DNA of 64,000 bases from Desmodesmus armatus (GCA_007449985.2 VIIQ02000007.1:426001-490000), one strand, 5' to 3'. Shown: positions 44,011 through 57,800, counted from the first letter of the stretch. Program-made: numbers and translations. The notes: generated by a model not told the origin, from the letters alone.

Positions 44011-47000
44011 ATGGCTGACAGCGACGTCTCCACACCAAAGGGAGCCATGTAAGCATGGTCTCGTCTTCTGCACATGTGCAAGCTATGTCGGCTGTCAGGC
44101 TCAGACATGTGTGTGAGGCTCGGGTCTGCTGATCGCCCTCTTATCCATCCCAAATACAGGCTTGCCAAGTAATCCGATGATCATTTCGCATTTGGAGAAC
44201 TTCACATAACCTTGCTGCAGCCTGCTAACTCTGAGCTGCCTGTGGAATGTTTTTGTCCATGGCTGCAGTCGCTACTGTTGTCCATTCCCAGGATGCAACC
44301 GCAGCTTCCGGGACTTCTGGAGGTAGGTTCAGGACTTGCTGCAAACACGGCCAACAGCATACCACCAACGTGCAGCACAACACCTGCACCCATACCATCA
44401 CCTGCAGCTGTGTAGCTGTGGCTTGCTTGAAATGCGCCTGTCAGGCACTCCCATGGTGGCCTGAGAGCTTGCGTGGGTCAATTGTCGAATGCACATGTCT
44501 TACCTGCACGGAGTTGATGCCCAACATGTCAGGGCTGTTTGTGTCCCTGCGCGGCTTGGTGTGTTTGGACAGCACTGCGGATGTACTGGACAGTGTGGCA
44601 GGACAGGCACTGCATATGAGCACCTTCCACATTGAGCACCAGCAGCAACATACACTAATTGAGCCAGAAATAGCACGCTGACTGCTGTTATGATTGCCTG
44701 GATGCTGCAATGCAGGCTGAAGGTGCACTACAGGGCACAGCCAGGTGCCAGGGGCAGCGGGGTGGAAAGAGGCCATGGCCAGGAGTTGCCCCACTGCCCT
44801 CTCTGCCTCGCCAGGCTTGACGACGTCAAGTACCACAAATGCAGCGCGGGACCCGCCGCACAAGCAGGCATGGTAAGCACTGGACGGGACCAGGGTGGAT
44901 GCGGTTTCGATCCTTTCCTACCACTCCAACTTGCGGAGGAAATCGCAAAGCCTCTCGCAATGCCGTCACCACTGCAAGCAAACCCGTTCATCAGGCACAA
45001 AACGCGCCTACTCTGCGCTGCAGGTATCCGCTGTCTGCTTGAGGTTTGACCTGATCGTTGACCCATTCGCCCGTCCTTCTGCTGTCTGCCTGTCACAGGG
45101 CAAGAAGGGTGCCAACGCGTTCCAACAAGCAGCAGCTTCGCACCAAGCTGCAGTGCCTGCTGGCATGGTCAGCAGCAGTGCTGTCAGCACAATGACAGCA
45201 GTGCGACCCACTGTCACTTGGCCCCAGCACCTCAGTGTGTCAACACAAGGCCCCACTATGCCTCAACAGCAGCATCAGGGCTATGCCAACGGCACTGTGG
45301 GCGCGATGGGACACAACGGGCAGATGGTGTCAGCCATGCCACAGGCCCAGCACCAGCAGCAGGGGCTGCAGCAGCAACAACAGCAGCAGGCTGCACAGCA
45401 GGTGGCCATGCAACAGCAGCACCAGCAGCTGCAGCTTCCAGCTAAGCAGCTGTGGGTGCAGACAGGTGCTGCTTCTGGCAGCAACAGTGCTGGCACGACC
45501 ATCTCTGCGCATGTGACAGCCAGCTTTCAGCCTCAGCAGCACCAGCAGCAGTACCAGCAGCAACACCAGCAGCAGCAGCAGTACCACCAGCAACACCAGC
45601 AGCAGCAGGCCTGGCAAGGGCAGCACCTGCAGTACGCGCAATCAAACGGCATGCCACAGCAGCAGCAGGCGTGGCAGGGCCAGCAGCAGCAGCAGCAGGT
45701 TCAGCTGCAGGTATCTGCAGGCATCAGCACGCAGCACTATGCACCGGCAGCAAGCGCTGCATTGCAGCAGCAGCAGCAGCAGCAGCCTCCTCTTGCTCCT
45801 CAGTTGCTGATGCCTGCGCTCGGCCAAATGCACCAGCAACAACAACAGCAGCAGCAGCAGCTGGACCAGCACCAGCTCAGCCCGGTCATAACCCTACCCA
45901 GCAACCACCCCATCAACAACACAGGGGGCCAGCTGTACCGCCCTTCGCCTCGGCTCTCTGGGGACGGCTGTTTGAGCAGCTTGCTGCTGCCCCGGCTGTC
46001 AGCAGATGGGGGTGGCGGCACCCTCTGTGGCCTTGGCAGCAGCAGCAGCCAATGGGCACCTGTAGCTGCGGCAGCAATGGCAGCAGTAGCGCAACAGCAC
46101 GGCCAGCCTGGCACACCTGCTGCTGGTGCTCAGGCACTGCTGCCGGGTGCTGTTACTGCCTTCAGGCAGACCAGCCAACCTGGCTCTGCTATGACCTTCA
46201 CCAACCAGCAGCAGCAGCTGCAGCAGCAGCAGCAAGCCATCTGGCCCCAGCAGCAGCAGCAGCAGGGAGTGGCCAGCTATGGGGCATACAGGGGAGCTGC
46301 CGGCAAAGGCAGCAACAACAGCGGCAGCAGCAGCAGTGGGGAGTGGATGTCAGGGCCCCAGGCTGCTGTGACCCCATCTGGGGCACTGTCAGGCCTCATC
46401 CAGGGTTTTGCAGCTGAATTGCAGGCCAGGTCTTACCTGCAGGGTGCCACAGCTGAACCCCAGCACAACCCTATGCAGCAGCAGCTGCAGCAGCAGCAGC
46501 AGGGTCAGGAGCTCGACCACATGGCCGCTGCTGCCCAGGGCAGCAATGGATACCAGAGCTATGCACCGTCGATGCTGCCGCTCTCACAGGCATGGCTGCA
46601 GCAGCCTAACACAGCAGCAGCAGCAGCTGACACCGCGTGTGCAGCGGCCGACAGCACCCAAATGCTGCCAGCAGCAGCCCTGACGGCTGCCATTACTGCC
46701 ACTGCTGCCGCAGCAGCAGCAGCAGTGACACCAGCTGGACCGGGTGACACCCAGGGGCTGGTGACACTGCCAGACTATGCACAGAAGATCGCTGAAGACT
46801 TCAAAGCAGCGCTGACCTCCCTACGGAGCAGCATGGAGCACAGAGACAGCCCAGCGCAGCCTGGTGGGGTTCAAGCAGAGGGCCACCAAACCCTGGCTCG
46901 CTACGTCAGCAGCAGCGGCAGCAACAGCCCGACCAACAGCAGCCAGGATGGCAAGGCGCCTCTACCAGGCAGCTGTACGTCTATGTCGCTAGCTGCCGAC

Positions 47001-48068
47001 CAGCAGCAGCAGCAGCAGGACTGTGCAGATGCCTCCCCCGATGCACGAGCAGTAGGCGCCATCAGTGGCGGCGGCCACAAACGGCCAGCAGGAGACCCAC
47101 CGCCACCAGCAGCAGCAGCAGCAGCTGACGCTGCTGATGCAGAGCAGCAGCCAGCTAAGAAGCAGAAGCTGTCTCCGACCCAGTCAGCCTCAGCCCAGCT
47201 GCCTCCTTTGGGCGCTGCAGGCAAGTCCGGCAGCAACGCTGGAAGCCCAACCAAGCCCCAGGCTGGCTTTGGGCCGGCTGCTACCCCACCCAAGGCTCCT
47301 GCTCCTGCTGGTGTGGCTGCATTCGCCAATGGGCCCTTTGCAGCAGCGTCAGGAGGCTTGGCGACAGTGCTTTCGCAAGAAGGTGGTGGCTCCAGCCCTG
47401 CCTCAGCTGCTGGCCTCACTCGCAGCTGCAGTGTGTGGAGCAGCACTCCTCCTCCCCCTGAGGCCCCTGCAGCTCTTCTCGAGTTAGCAGCACAGATGGA
47501 GCGGGACACGGGGGCCCTGCAGCTGCCAGCGATGGCTCCACTACCAGAGACACTACCAGATGCAGCAACAGAGTGTGCTGCAATGAGCGCCATGGAAGGA
47601 GCTACTACTACTGCCTGGCAGCCGGGGCAGGGAGAGGAGGGACAGGACCCGGGGCCGGGTGCAGCTGCTGCGCAGCTGCAGCTGCTGGCGCTGCCGGCAG
47701 CAGCAGCAGGAGGTGCTGATGACCACAGCGGCAGCCAGAAGCACCGGGCGCTCGTGGCCACCCTGCTGAAGAAAGCGACAGATGATGCTCGAGCCTGCGG
47801 CCTTGACGACCCGTCACCACTGGTCTCGCAGCTCATGATGATTTTGGACGAGCATGTCGCAGCGCTGTCGCAGCTAGGCAGCCCAGGGACGGAGCTGGGG
47901 GTTGCCAGTGCGGGTGGGGTGTCAGTCGAGCTGCCGAATGCCCCGTCTGTTGGGCAGGTGCCTGACGCTGCTGCTGGAGCCGAGCAGTACGCGCACTCGG
48001 GTGCGGTTGCGGCAGCCGTGCCCGAACCCGTACCTGCTTCGGCTGCGGCCGCTCGTATGCACACCTAG
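44011..48068 (+). CDS. Two-module zinc-finger protein with very long Gln-rich region (putative transcription regulator)
   Basis: Exons 44011-44048, 44269-44322, 44716-44872 and 45099-48068 join in phase; 1072 residues. The N-terminus is compact: MADSDVSTPKGAIRYC, then CPFPGCNRSFRDFWRLKVHY (a C2H2-like finger), RGSGVERGHGQELPH, and a second module CPLCLARLDDVKYHKC. The WRLKVHYRA...RGSGVERGHG block is similar to a zinc-finger type I recall from other green algae; it has no firm name. The remaining 990 residues come from one exon: Gln/Ala/Ser-rich low complexity with many Q runs up to about residue 580, a short ordered piece (DYAQKIAEDFKAALTSLRSSMEHRD), a basic KKQKLS patch that could be a nuclear signal, and an ordered C-terminal helix region (HRALVATLLKKATDDARACGLDDPSPLVSQLMMILDEHV). 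The layout is that of a transcription factor with an activation region. The donor at 44873 was preferred over reading through. Confidence 0.75.
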
Positions 48069-48547
48069 CGAGGGTTGTGCTTGCCGCATTGGCTGGTGTC
48101 GGCATTGATCATGTTGCCAGCGGTGGTGCCGCTGCTGCTGCGTTTTGTGGTGTGCCTGTGACTGGTGTGACTGCTTCGTGAAGCACCCAAGGTCCACTGC
48201 GGCGGTGCAAAATGGTGTGGTGTAGTGTGTTATCCCTGCGCTCATCTTTGTACTATGCGCATCTTGCTTCCCAGGGCAGTATGCAGCTGCTGTTGCTGCC
48301 TGGTGGCTCACCATTGGGCGTGTGAGCGGCTTCATGATGCTGTTTTTTTGCCGTGAGTGTGCTGGCATGCATTTATCGCCTCTGTGCTGTCTGCCTGCAT
48401 TTGGCAGCTGCAAAACCAAGCTGGTTTGACAGCTTGGTGGACAGTTGCTGCAAGTCTGCTGGTTGTTTGCGTGGCGGTACCTGTACACAGGTGCTGCGCA
48501 AAATCAAGAGAAGATCGCTTGCTGCTGCAGTTGTGTTGTTGTGATGT

Positions 48548-48662
<115 letters not shown>

Positions 48663-50900
48663 CATTCCACGATGCAGACTGGGAGGGAGGTGAGGGACCC
48701 AGGGGTGGCATCGCCACCTGCTGTGCAAAGCTTGTCCTGGTGATTTTGCTGGTTGTGATGCCGTTGCTGCATGCATGATCTACTGCATCGTGTTGGCAGG
48801 CCTTGGGTCTGGGGAACTTCATGCATCGCAAGGTATGTGTGGGCGGCTATGCCTTTCTAAGCGTGCATCCACTTTTAGTAGGAAGGAGGGATGGATGTGT
48901 TGCACCCAAGGGTATGGCCCCTGTTGAGTATGAAGCAGTGCAGCAGCAACGGCTGTTTGTTCTGCGCATGCGCAGATAGTGCAGAGAGCTACAGCAGCTT
49001 GTGTGTGTGTGCAGAGACATGGAGTGTCAAACAGCCGGCCAACCAGCTGTGTGTGTATGTGTTATGGGGGGGTTGTGGGTTTAGTAGTAATATAAGCAGG
49101 CTGCCCGGAAAGAAAGGTGTTTGTGCGCCATGCCTCCTCTGTGCTCTTTTCCGCTGCACCCATTTCCCTCATTTTGCGCCTTTTGATTTTTTGTGAGTGT
49201 TTGTCCTGCAGTTTGAGGGACTGTGGCGGCCCTGCCTTGCAGCATTTGTACTACTACTACTACTATCTCTGTTTTCCTATTACTATTTCTGCCGCGCATT
49301 TGCACCGCCGCATGGCGTGTCCAGCATGCAAGCCACCGAGAGGGTCATAAGGTGCGGCATGTTGGAGTGTGTTGTGTTTTTGCCTGCGGTTCAACTGCAG
49401 TGAAGTTCAGGTTGAACTGAGTGGCTGTGCACGGCGACTGTGCTGGGGAGAGAGTCAATGTGGCCCGTCGGCTGCTATGGCTACTATAGCCTGGCCTGGC
49501 ACTGTGTTATTCCTGGTGAAACAGCCGTTATTAATCAGTTGGTGGGGTGCATTGCTGGCAGCAATGTGGCATTGGGAACTTCACGGCGATTGTATGGGAT
49601 CGAGTTCTTGGGAAATGGCTGTGGCAGTGCAGCTGTTCCAAGTGCACCTGCTTGGGAGTGGCCGTGTTTCCTTGCTAATGAGCCTTTCATTGGTGTTATT
49701 GCAGCCTGCTGTTTGGGGTGTGTCAACCTCCTCTCTTGCGTGTCCACTGCTCTGCAGAGCATCTGCCCGTCCAACGGGCAGCAGCCGCAGCAAAGCACAT
49801 CCTTGTGTTGGTTTTCTTTGCTCGGGTGCTGCCGGCCATGGGAGTAACCTCACAGGGCCTGCACGAAGCAAGATATGTTGGCGCCGTCGTTTCACCATCC
49901 TGCGTGTGTGGTGTTTGCTTTCAAGTTGGAAGTGAAAACGGGAGTGTGCTCAACAACAGACGCGAGCAGGTGTGGACTGTGCTGGTGTTTATTGATGGTC
50001 AGTGTTGTTGGTGAGGAGTCGCGTAGAGCTTGTCAGGTGTTTTGCGCCGTCGGCAGAGGTAGGATGGTGTGCATGACTGGTCGCATGTTGACGGCATGTG
50101 TCTGTGCTGTGCAAATCCAGGCCAGGCCCTGTGCGGCACAGTACTGTTTTTTTTAGGCATGCTGTGATAGTAGTAGTGAGGCACTGATATGATGCACTGC
50201 ATATGCAGAAGATGCCTGGACAAAAGCATGGCTTCGTGGCGTAGTATTACCCAACTGGGTGTCCATGCTTTCAAAGCGTGTACTAGACACTCCAGTTAGT
50301 GCCACAGCAGTATGAGCTGCTGCTGCTGCTGCAATGCAGCTGTGCTTGTAAAAGCGAGTAATTGTGGGAATGAGGTCCGTGCGGCTGGTGAAGACAGGAA
50401 TTCCAAGCATCATGCTGCACATGTGTTGGCCAGCAGGAACAATTTGGAATGCCTGTACAGCATGAGACTGCATCATACCAGAATTTACCGACACAATCAG
50501 GACAAATGCCACGTTTTTGCAGGCCTACCTAAAGTAGTTGACCCTAAGCAAACAACTGTCTGATGTGTTGTGCTCAACCTCCACAGCCGCTTATCGACGG
50601 GTGATCTCCCTGTGCCACGTGGCCGTGCACAGCCACACCTGTGCCCAGTGATCCATCTTTTGCACACATGAGGCTAGCCAATCCACCTGCGCATCACATG
50701 TCAGGTGGCACTGACTGGCTTGAGAATGTATGCAACCTTTGCCATGATTGCTGGCTGGCAGCAGCTGTCGTGAATTGCATGCATGTGCAGCTGTACAGCT
50801 GCCCGCAGTACGGGAGGCTTGCAGTGCCGACAAACGCCCACATAGGCTTCAAATAACCCATTTCATATCATTGGGCTTGAGTTTCAAGAGGTCATCCAAA

Positions 50901-51052
50901 GTACCGCACCGCCACTTCACCTACTGCCAGTTCACAAAGAGCTGCGCAATCGGCGCATAAGAAGGGTTTTCTTACATACAATTGTACGCTTCTGTGGCGC
51001 AAGGAGGGCAGGATTCAGATCTCGCAAGTCTGGCAGTGCAGTGAATTGGTAC
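50901..51052 (+). promoter_or_regulatory. Three GTAC motifs upstream of cytochrome c6 (candidate copper-response elements)
   Basis: GTAC occurs at 50901, 50984 and 51049, within 310 bases before the cytochrome c6 start codon. In Chlamydomonas the cytochrome c6 gene is switched on in copper deficiency through GTAC-core elements bound by the SBP-domain factor CRR1. GTAC is short and can occur by chance about once per 256 bases, so this is a candidate only. Confidence 0.35.
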
Positions 51053-51211
51053 AACGACCAGGTTCCCGCAGTCTACCAGTCCACTGCCATCAGTACCGCC
51101 ATAGTCCTCTGATCAAATGGCGTGCGCTCAGCCTGTGCTGCCTTGTGCAACCCATCAGTTTCCACGCGCTGGTCCCTTCTTGCAGTCAAATCGACCGTTC
51201 CGTTCGAAATC

Positions 51212-53280
51212 ATGATGCTGCGTGCCACCAGTCTTAAGCCAGCGGTGAGATCTCTGGAAGACTACATGCACGATATAGCCTTTGACACGCTTGAAAAGCG
51301 CTTCTGCAGCAGATCTTGCCGATCCTTGTCTGCACAAGCGCACAGTAACCATCGCTCATCCAGGGGACTAGATCTCGTTGCATGCACGAGCAGGCTGCCT
51401 GCACATCTTCTGATAATTTTCCATTGACGTTCAAGCGCTAATAGTGCCTCAGCAGTCCCAGGTCTCTCCTGTTGCTGCCATCTCCCACCCCCAAGATGTC
51501 AGTCCCCGCCTCAATCCCTGACTGGTACCATCGCCCGATGTTTTGCAGGCCGCTTCCAAGGCCAGCAGCAGGCGCCAGGTCAAGATCCAGGCTGTCAGCC
51601 GTGATGCAAGCAGCAGCCTCACACAGAAGGTTGCCACTGGCGCCCTGGCTGCCCTGGTTGCAGCTGGCTCCCTGCTGCCTGCCCCAGTGATGGCAGCAGA
51701 CCTGGCTCTGGGCAAGCAGGTCTTTGAGGGTGAGCGCTTGCTAGCTGACATTGCAGCACTGCAGCAGACCTCTGGTAACAAACTGGTGACAAGGCACAGC
51801 AGAACATGACACCCCACTGCCCAAGCAGAAGCAGCTGACAGGGTTCTGCCAAATTGCATGCCATGAAGTGTGTGGCATCATGCATCATGGTAGTACCAGC
51901 AGCAGCGTTCCACACACCGTGTTTCAAGCCACCCTGCCTTTGCTGTGTTGGCTGCTTGCAGGCAACTGTGCAGCATGCCATTCCGGTGGTAAGTACCTGC
52001 CAGAGACATGCCAGTGGCCCCCCCTGCGCATCTAGATTCAAATTCACTAGGTGGCATCGTGCATCACCTACTCCCGCCTGTTGTGCTCTTACCCAGCCCT
52101 GTGGCACAGCATGCTGTACAGTACTGCCCTTCCACTGCGTCACAACGGGCAATGGATACGCTGTGTGTATGACTCATGCCGCTGGTGTGCGATGCTGTCC
52201 CCTTCAGGCAACAACTCTGTGATCCCTGACCACACTCTGAAGAAGGCAGCCATTGAGCAGTTCCTCACAGGCGGCCTCACTCTGGAGGCAATCCAGTACC
52301 AGGTAGGCTTGGGGAGCCACTCCTTGTGGCGCACAGTGCTGTGAGCGTCCATGTATCTAGTTACATGCTGACAACATTCAGTGTTCAGGTTGATGCCTTA
52401 TCAACTGAGTGCCTAAACAGCAGCACGTCCTGCCAGCACAGCAAACGAAGCAATCACCAGGGACTGGATGGCACCGCCGGTCCATATATTTTCAGAGACC
52501 CTTGGAGTAGGCTGACTGCCAGGCACCTGTGCTGCCTGCCTGCCTGCCCGCGTGCCTGTGCACCAGACCCTGCCTGCACAGCTTGTGCTAGGCTCACCTC
52601 CCTCATGCTGCCAGCCTGCAGTGCCGCGGCCCGGGGCAAACCCACACAGCCAGCAGCAGCAGCGCAAACGCCAGCAACACAAAGGGCAGTGGCAGCAGCG
52701 GCGACAAGCTGTGTGGCTGAATGCTTGACCAGACTGCTGCTGCTGCCGCTTGCCGTGCCTGTTGCTGTCACAGGTTGAGAATGGCAAGGCAGCCATGCCA
52801 GGTAAGAAGTAGGGTGGTGGTCGTGCATTATGCTTTACACATTGCTTCCTGCTACATTGAGAATGTTGTGACTACGTTCCAGTCTTTACGCTCCTCCCTG
52901 GCACTTTAAGTCAGTGCTCCTCAATGCTTGATGCCGCTTCGCCACCTAGCTAGTCACATGGCATGCACAGGCCACTCAGCAGCAAGGCCTTGCTGGCCTC
53001 ATGCACCGCCTCAGGTCCGTCCAGTCTGTCGAGCTTGCTGAAGACACACAGAGCTATATGTCCTTGCATACCCTCCCTCCTGCTGCCTGTCACTGCTCCT
53101 GGCATATGCCTTCTGCCTCGTCCACCAGCTGCTGACACTTGTCCTTTGTCATGCTGCTGCCTCCTGCTGTCCTGTATCTCTTGCCGTCTGCCTGCAGCTT
53201 GGGAGGGCACCCTTGATGACGATGAGATTGTTGCAGTGAGCAACTACGTCTATGACCAGGCTGTCAATGACAAGTGGTAA
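51212..53280 (+). CDS. petJ: Cytochrome c6 precursor
   Basis: Six exons join in phase: 51212-51244, 51549-51729, 51962-51988, 52208-52302, 52774-52801, 53198-53280, giving 148 residues, the same length as the Chlamydomonas precursor. Residues 1-58 are a bipartite transit peptide: a basic Ser/Arg/Lys part, then LTQKVATGALAALVAAGSLLPAPVMA ending in a lumenal cleavage site. The mature protein begins ADLALGKQVFEGNCAACHSGG. CAACH (residues 74-78) binds haem covalently with His78 as axial ligand; Met120 in NGKAAMPAW is the second ligand. It ends in a helix (DDEIVAVSNYVYDQAVNDKW). Function: soluble lumen electron carrier from cytochrome b6f to photosystem I, used instead of plastocyanin when copper is scarce. 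The start was chosen at the first of two adjacent Met codons. Upstream GTAC motifs fit copper control. Confidence 0.97.
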
Positions 53281-54836
53281 AGAGTGACCACAGCCAGAGG
53301 GATTTTGTGAGCATATACAGTGGTGTTGACGTTGTTGTGGTGATGGTTTTGGCTGGCATTGCCTTGCCGTGTGCACTGTGGACTAGGTGCATGTGTGTGA
53401 TATGCCGTGTAGCATCACTGCGCTGACATGTTTGAACCACTGTTATCCAGGGGGGAGGAAGTGTGACAAGCAGCGCAGTCTTCAATTTGTATAAAATTAC
53501 TGCCTTTTTGCGTGATCAGTATTATCTACCAACGTTCTTCAGCAGCAGGTATTGTACAGACCAGTTGTCAGTTGCCAACCAACATCACTCAGTTTCGAAC
53601 AGAATGGTTGTGCCATATCTTTCACCAAATTTTGGCCAATGTGCCCTGAATTGTATTACAACTGTGTGCAACAACCATGCATCAGGAGGGCCAACCTACC
53701 AATCCTAGTAAAAAGAGATGAGTTAACATGCCTGCTGCACTTCCAATGCTTACACCATTGTGCAAGCAACACACAATCATACCAAAAGATATACCCACAA
53801 GATAACTGACCAAGACTATGTCTGACTCAGGCATCAAATGCCAACAGCAATTGGCAATCAAGGTATACAACTTCCAACATTGCTTTGCAGCAACCATCTT
53901 TACCATTGATAATACGCCACACAGCAGGAGTGCTACTACACCATAACGCATGTACGCATGGCAAGCAAACTGACCCAAACGGATTTGTTGGGTAACAGTC
54001 ACAAAGTAGTAACAGCATTACCTGTCGTACCATCTTGAGGCAACAACAACTCAACACAATGGCAAACATACCACAAAGCATAATGCCAAATTCATGGCCC
54101 ACACACCCCGGCCAGCCCACATCTCCACATGCCCACAGATATGATCTGCCTGCACTGCTCGATCAAGGCTGCTTTACGCAACATAATCCACTTGCCTAAT
54201 CAGATCAACCTTTCCCCAATCAGCAGTACCTGCGCAGGCATGGATAAGCATACACATCCTCCCACACCAACTACTTCCCGTTCAGGCCATACCCCACTCA
54301 TGCTGCAAGGACAGCACCACGGAACAGCCATCAGACAGAAGCCACACAGCCCAACTATGCGAACAGAGACACAGCTTCTTCAAACAAGCACCTCCACCTC
54401 AGGTTGAGCCCCCACTCCACCCAGACAAACACCCATTCCCCCAGGCAAACACCCCTTCCCCCTGCATTACCCAGACAAACATTGATTCACATATCCATTG
54501 AATCACACATCCAACCATCATGTGGTTAACCAACGTTGCAGCAGCAGCCTAATTCCACTAAGGTCACCATCTCCCAGACCAACTTGGCAGGCACAAGCTT
54601 TCCACGCATGCAAACACGATGCTGCATGATAACAACAGACAAGCCAACGCCACAAGCTTATGGCAACATGCACCAACTGTCCAGCAGCTCTCCATGTCTT
54701 GCACAGCTTATGTACACGCACAGCATACATTTGACTATCAAACCAACCAAGCACAAACATCTCCTTTCAAAATCAACAGCACAACCTGAAAGGCAACATT
54801 TTCTCACAGATCAGGTGACACCATCCTCTGCACACC
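53281..54836. other. Convergent intergenic region between cytochrome c6 and beta-carotene ketolase
   Basis: About 1.55 kb that must contain both 3' ends. The sequence is noticeably A/C-rich on the plus strand compared with the genes. No coding frame with a recognisable domain and no structured repeat were found. Confidence 0.5.
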
Positions 54837-57800
54837 TTAGTCATCAAGGCTGCCAATGGCAGTGTAACGCACTGCACGTGCCTTGGGCAGGTCCCACCCT
54901 GCAGGTAAAACATGCACAGCACAGCTTACATCAGCTCAAGGTAACCATAACCCTCTGCCCACAGCAGATTAGCAGCACAATGCAAGCCCTTACTCGCAGT
55001 ATTGCAGCTAAATACGTGCACACAATTACACATTGCTTGTATATAAGTGAGTGCTGGGTTGCAACCTACTTCAGTGCAGCGGCTGCACGACGTACTGACA
55101 TCTGCAAAAATGCACTACATGACACTACCCTGACAGACCCACTCAGTGCCAGCATCACCACTTACATGGGCAGAAGGGCCACCTGTGGTGCTCCCAGTGC
55201 ATGTTGAAGTTGTAGCACTGCAGGAAGGACAGCCAGGCAGGCTCATGGGGGCTGACAGACCTAGCCTTGGCCCACTCCATCACCTCCCCAGCTCCCTTAC
55301 GGGGCTTGTGGGGCACATAGGTGCCAAAGTAGAACAGGCGCACTGCTGACACCAGGCCGGAGCCAGCCCAGAAGAGCAGCTGATTGGGCAGGGGAGCTCC
55401 GAGGAGTTGCAGGACGCTGGTGATGGCAAAGAGCTTGACAACCTGGGGGACGGTGACGTATCCCTTCATGAAGGAGACGAACCAGGGCACAAGGTTGGGG
55501 TCACCTGTAGGTGCAAACAGGACAGGGCAGAACAAGGGTGGCAGTATGAGAGGACAATCGTGCCCACAAGCCTCAAGAGTGCATCTAGTCACTACGCCCT
55601 GACCTCCATCGGCGCAACACAGTTCCATGCAAAACAAGGATATTGAGCTGTTGGCCTTGACAACTACCATGCAACTCAGCTGCTGCAACTTTGTCGCAAC
55701 CTCTCAACACCTTCCATCTCACACTAGGCACGGTGCCGATTATATGGAGCAGTTGATGCTGACAAGGGGGTCTTGACTCCACTAGGTACATGTAGCAAGT
55801 GTGGTGGCGGACGTGTACCCCTGTGTACCTAAGGGTACTGATTGCACCACCATGAAGCTCTTGTGACGCTGAGTCTGAATCCGTTGAGCAGGTATTTTAA
55901 GGTACATTAAGGTACGTCAAGGTGCCAGGTACGGGCGTAGCGGCCATGGCAGGCCAAGCCACGGTACATTCAAGGTACAAGGTACGCCTGGCCTCCTGTG
56001 GCCTGTACCTAAGTGTACTCACGAGTGTACTGAAGTGTACTTAAGGGTTGTAATGGCTTATAGTCTTACATATGGCAGAGGAGCGCATGTAAATGCATCA
56101 AATGATCGTATACACTGTATAGAATCCTCTCGTAGCATCAGTACTGCAGGAATGCGCCTACAGCGGTTGGGTACGTGGGGCATCACATCCCATTGTACCT
56201 AAAGGCCCTGGCCTTAGGTACACAGGGGTACAAAATACAGCTGCTGTGCTGGGTGCTCAACACTCTTAGGTACAAAGTACAGCCCAGCACAGGCAGGAAC
56301 TGTAGCCGTAAGGTATTAGGTGTACTCAAGGGGGGGTGGGGTTTTTTGTCCAACATATGATATATCTGCCGTGACACATTCCTTAGGTACACAGGGGTAC
56401 ACGTCTGCCACCACACTTGCTACATGTACCTAGTGGAGTCAAGACCCCCTTATGCTGACTCACCCTGGTGGAAGTCAGGGTCATTGTGAGGCTGCCCAGT
56501 CTGGTTGTGGTGCTCCCAGTGCTTCGTCCACATCAGACTGCAGCCACAGAGAGGCAAGAGGGGCAGCAGATGCAAAACCTCAGTACGAGCTTGCTTGGCC
56601 AGCTGGCAACAGCAACAAGTGCTCAGGAGCAGATGCTGGGGGTCGCACCCTGCCGTCATATTGGCAAGTAGGCTTCGGTATGGACCAAGATAGCATGCCT
56701 ACAACCGCCCTGCACAGCAGTCCTCAAAATTGTCACTGTGAAAACTGTCCCTGTCAAACAGAGGTGTTGCTGGTGCTGTACAGCGGATGCACACTGCCTC
56801 ACCACCATGTGGTGCGCCTGGCGCCCACCTGTAGTCAAACCAGGCGTACAGGCTGACGGTTGTGGCTCCGATGATGTCATTCAGGACCCTGTTGTTGGGG
56901 GTGATGGTGCCATGCATGGAGTCGTCTGCAGGTAGAATAGAAAGCAGCGATAACAGCAGTGATGAGCACGTGAGCTCTCACCTGCATGGATGCAGATGAC
57001 TAAATGCCGAAGCAAACTTCACCACTGGATGGCATCCAGCAGCACTGGAATTGAGGCTGCACAGACAAGTTTGCTTGTGCATTCAGCACAGGGGTGGCAA
57101 CTTACGTGTGGTGATGAACAGCCCAGTTGACAGGAACTCCAATGCAGCAAAGGTGAAGACTCCATCCAGCAGGTGGGGAATGCTGAAAGGCTCAAACATG
57201 TTATAGCCCCACATGGCGTGCTGGAACATGGCACCCTGCAGCAGCGGCGGTGGTGGCAGCAGCGATGGCAGCACGATGCAAGGTCAGCCGCTGACCTGAG
57301 GCCCATTGCGCAATACACCCAACTCATAGTATGCCCTCAACGAACCACTATGTGGTGCGCTGCAGCGCAAGCCATACGACCGTCATCCCAAGCTGCAAAT
57401 CACCAACCCAACGGCAGCCTGCCACGTAAGTCAGCGAGAAGCACAACCCCTTGGCTACGCCACGAAGCATGTGCTGCACAGCCAATGGAGTACAAGGGTG
57501 CAGGGGGGATAGTGGGAGGGACAGCGATAACAAAGAATGCTCAGCAGCGCAAGGTTACCACACTCACCCAGCAGAAGATAAGGCTGAGGGCTGCTGACAG
57601 GCCAGGCAGGTCGCTCTTGGGTGGCAGGTAGGCCAGCTGCAGGTCCTTCCTGCTGCTGTAGTGGTCTCCATCATCCCACAGAGACATCTCATCTGGCATA
57701 ACGTAGCTTTCTGCCCAGTTCTCCAGCACGCCCAGGCTCTTAGTGTCAACATCTTGGGGCATGTTGTCGAGAGCGCCAGGCTGGGGAAGGATTGCCTCCT

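Noticed and set aside
46901..48064. 387-residue minus-strand frame opposite the Gln-rich protein
   Set aside because: Composition mirrors the CAG-rich exon on the plus strand; no recognisable domain.
55156..55166. bkt ending at the stop just after WEHHRWPFCP
   Set aside because: A perfect donor interrupts there, and an exon at 54898-54837 restores the conserved PWW-LP ending in phase.
54536..55207. 223-residue plus-strand frame before bkt
   Set aside because: It overlaps the last bkt exon and intron on the other strand, has no domain, and its composition is that of A/C-rich non-coding DNA.
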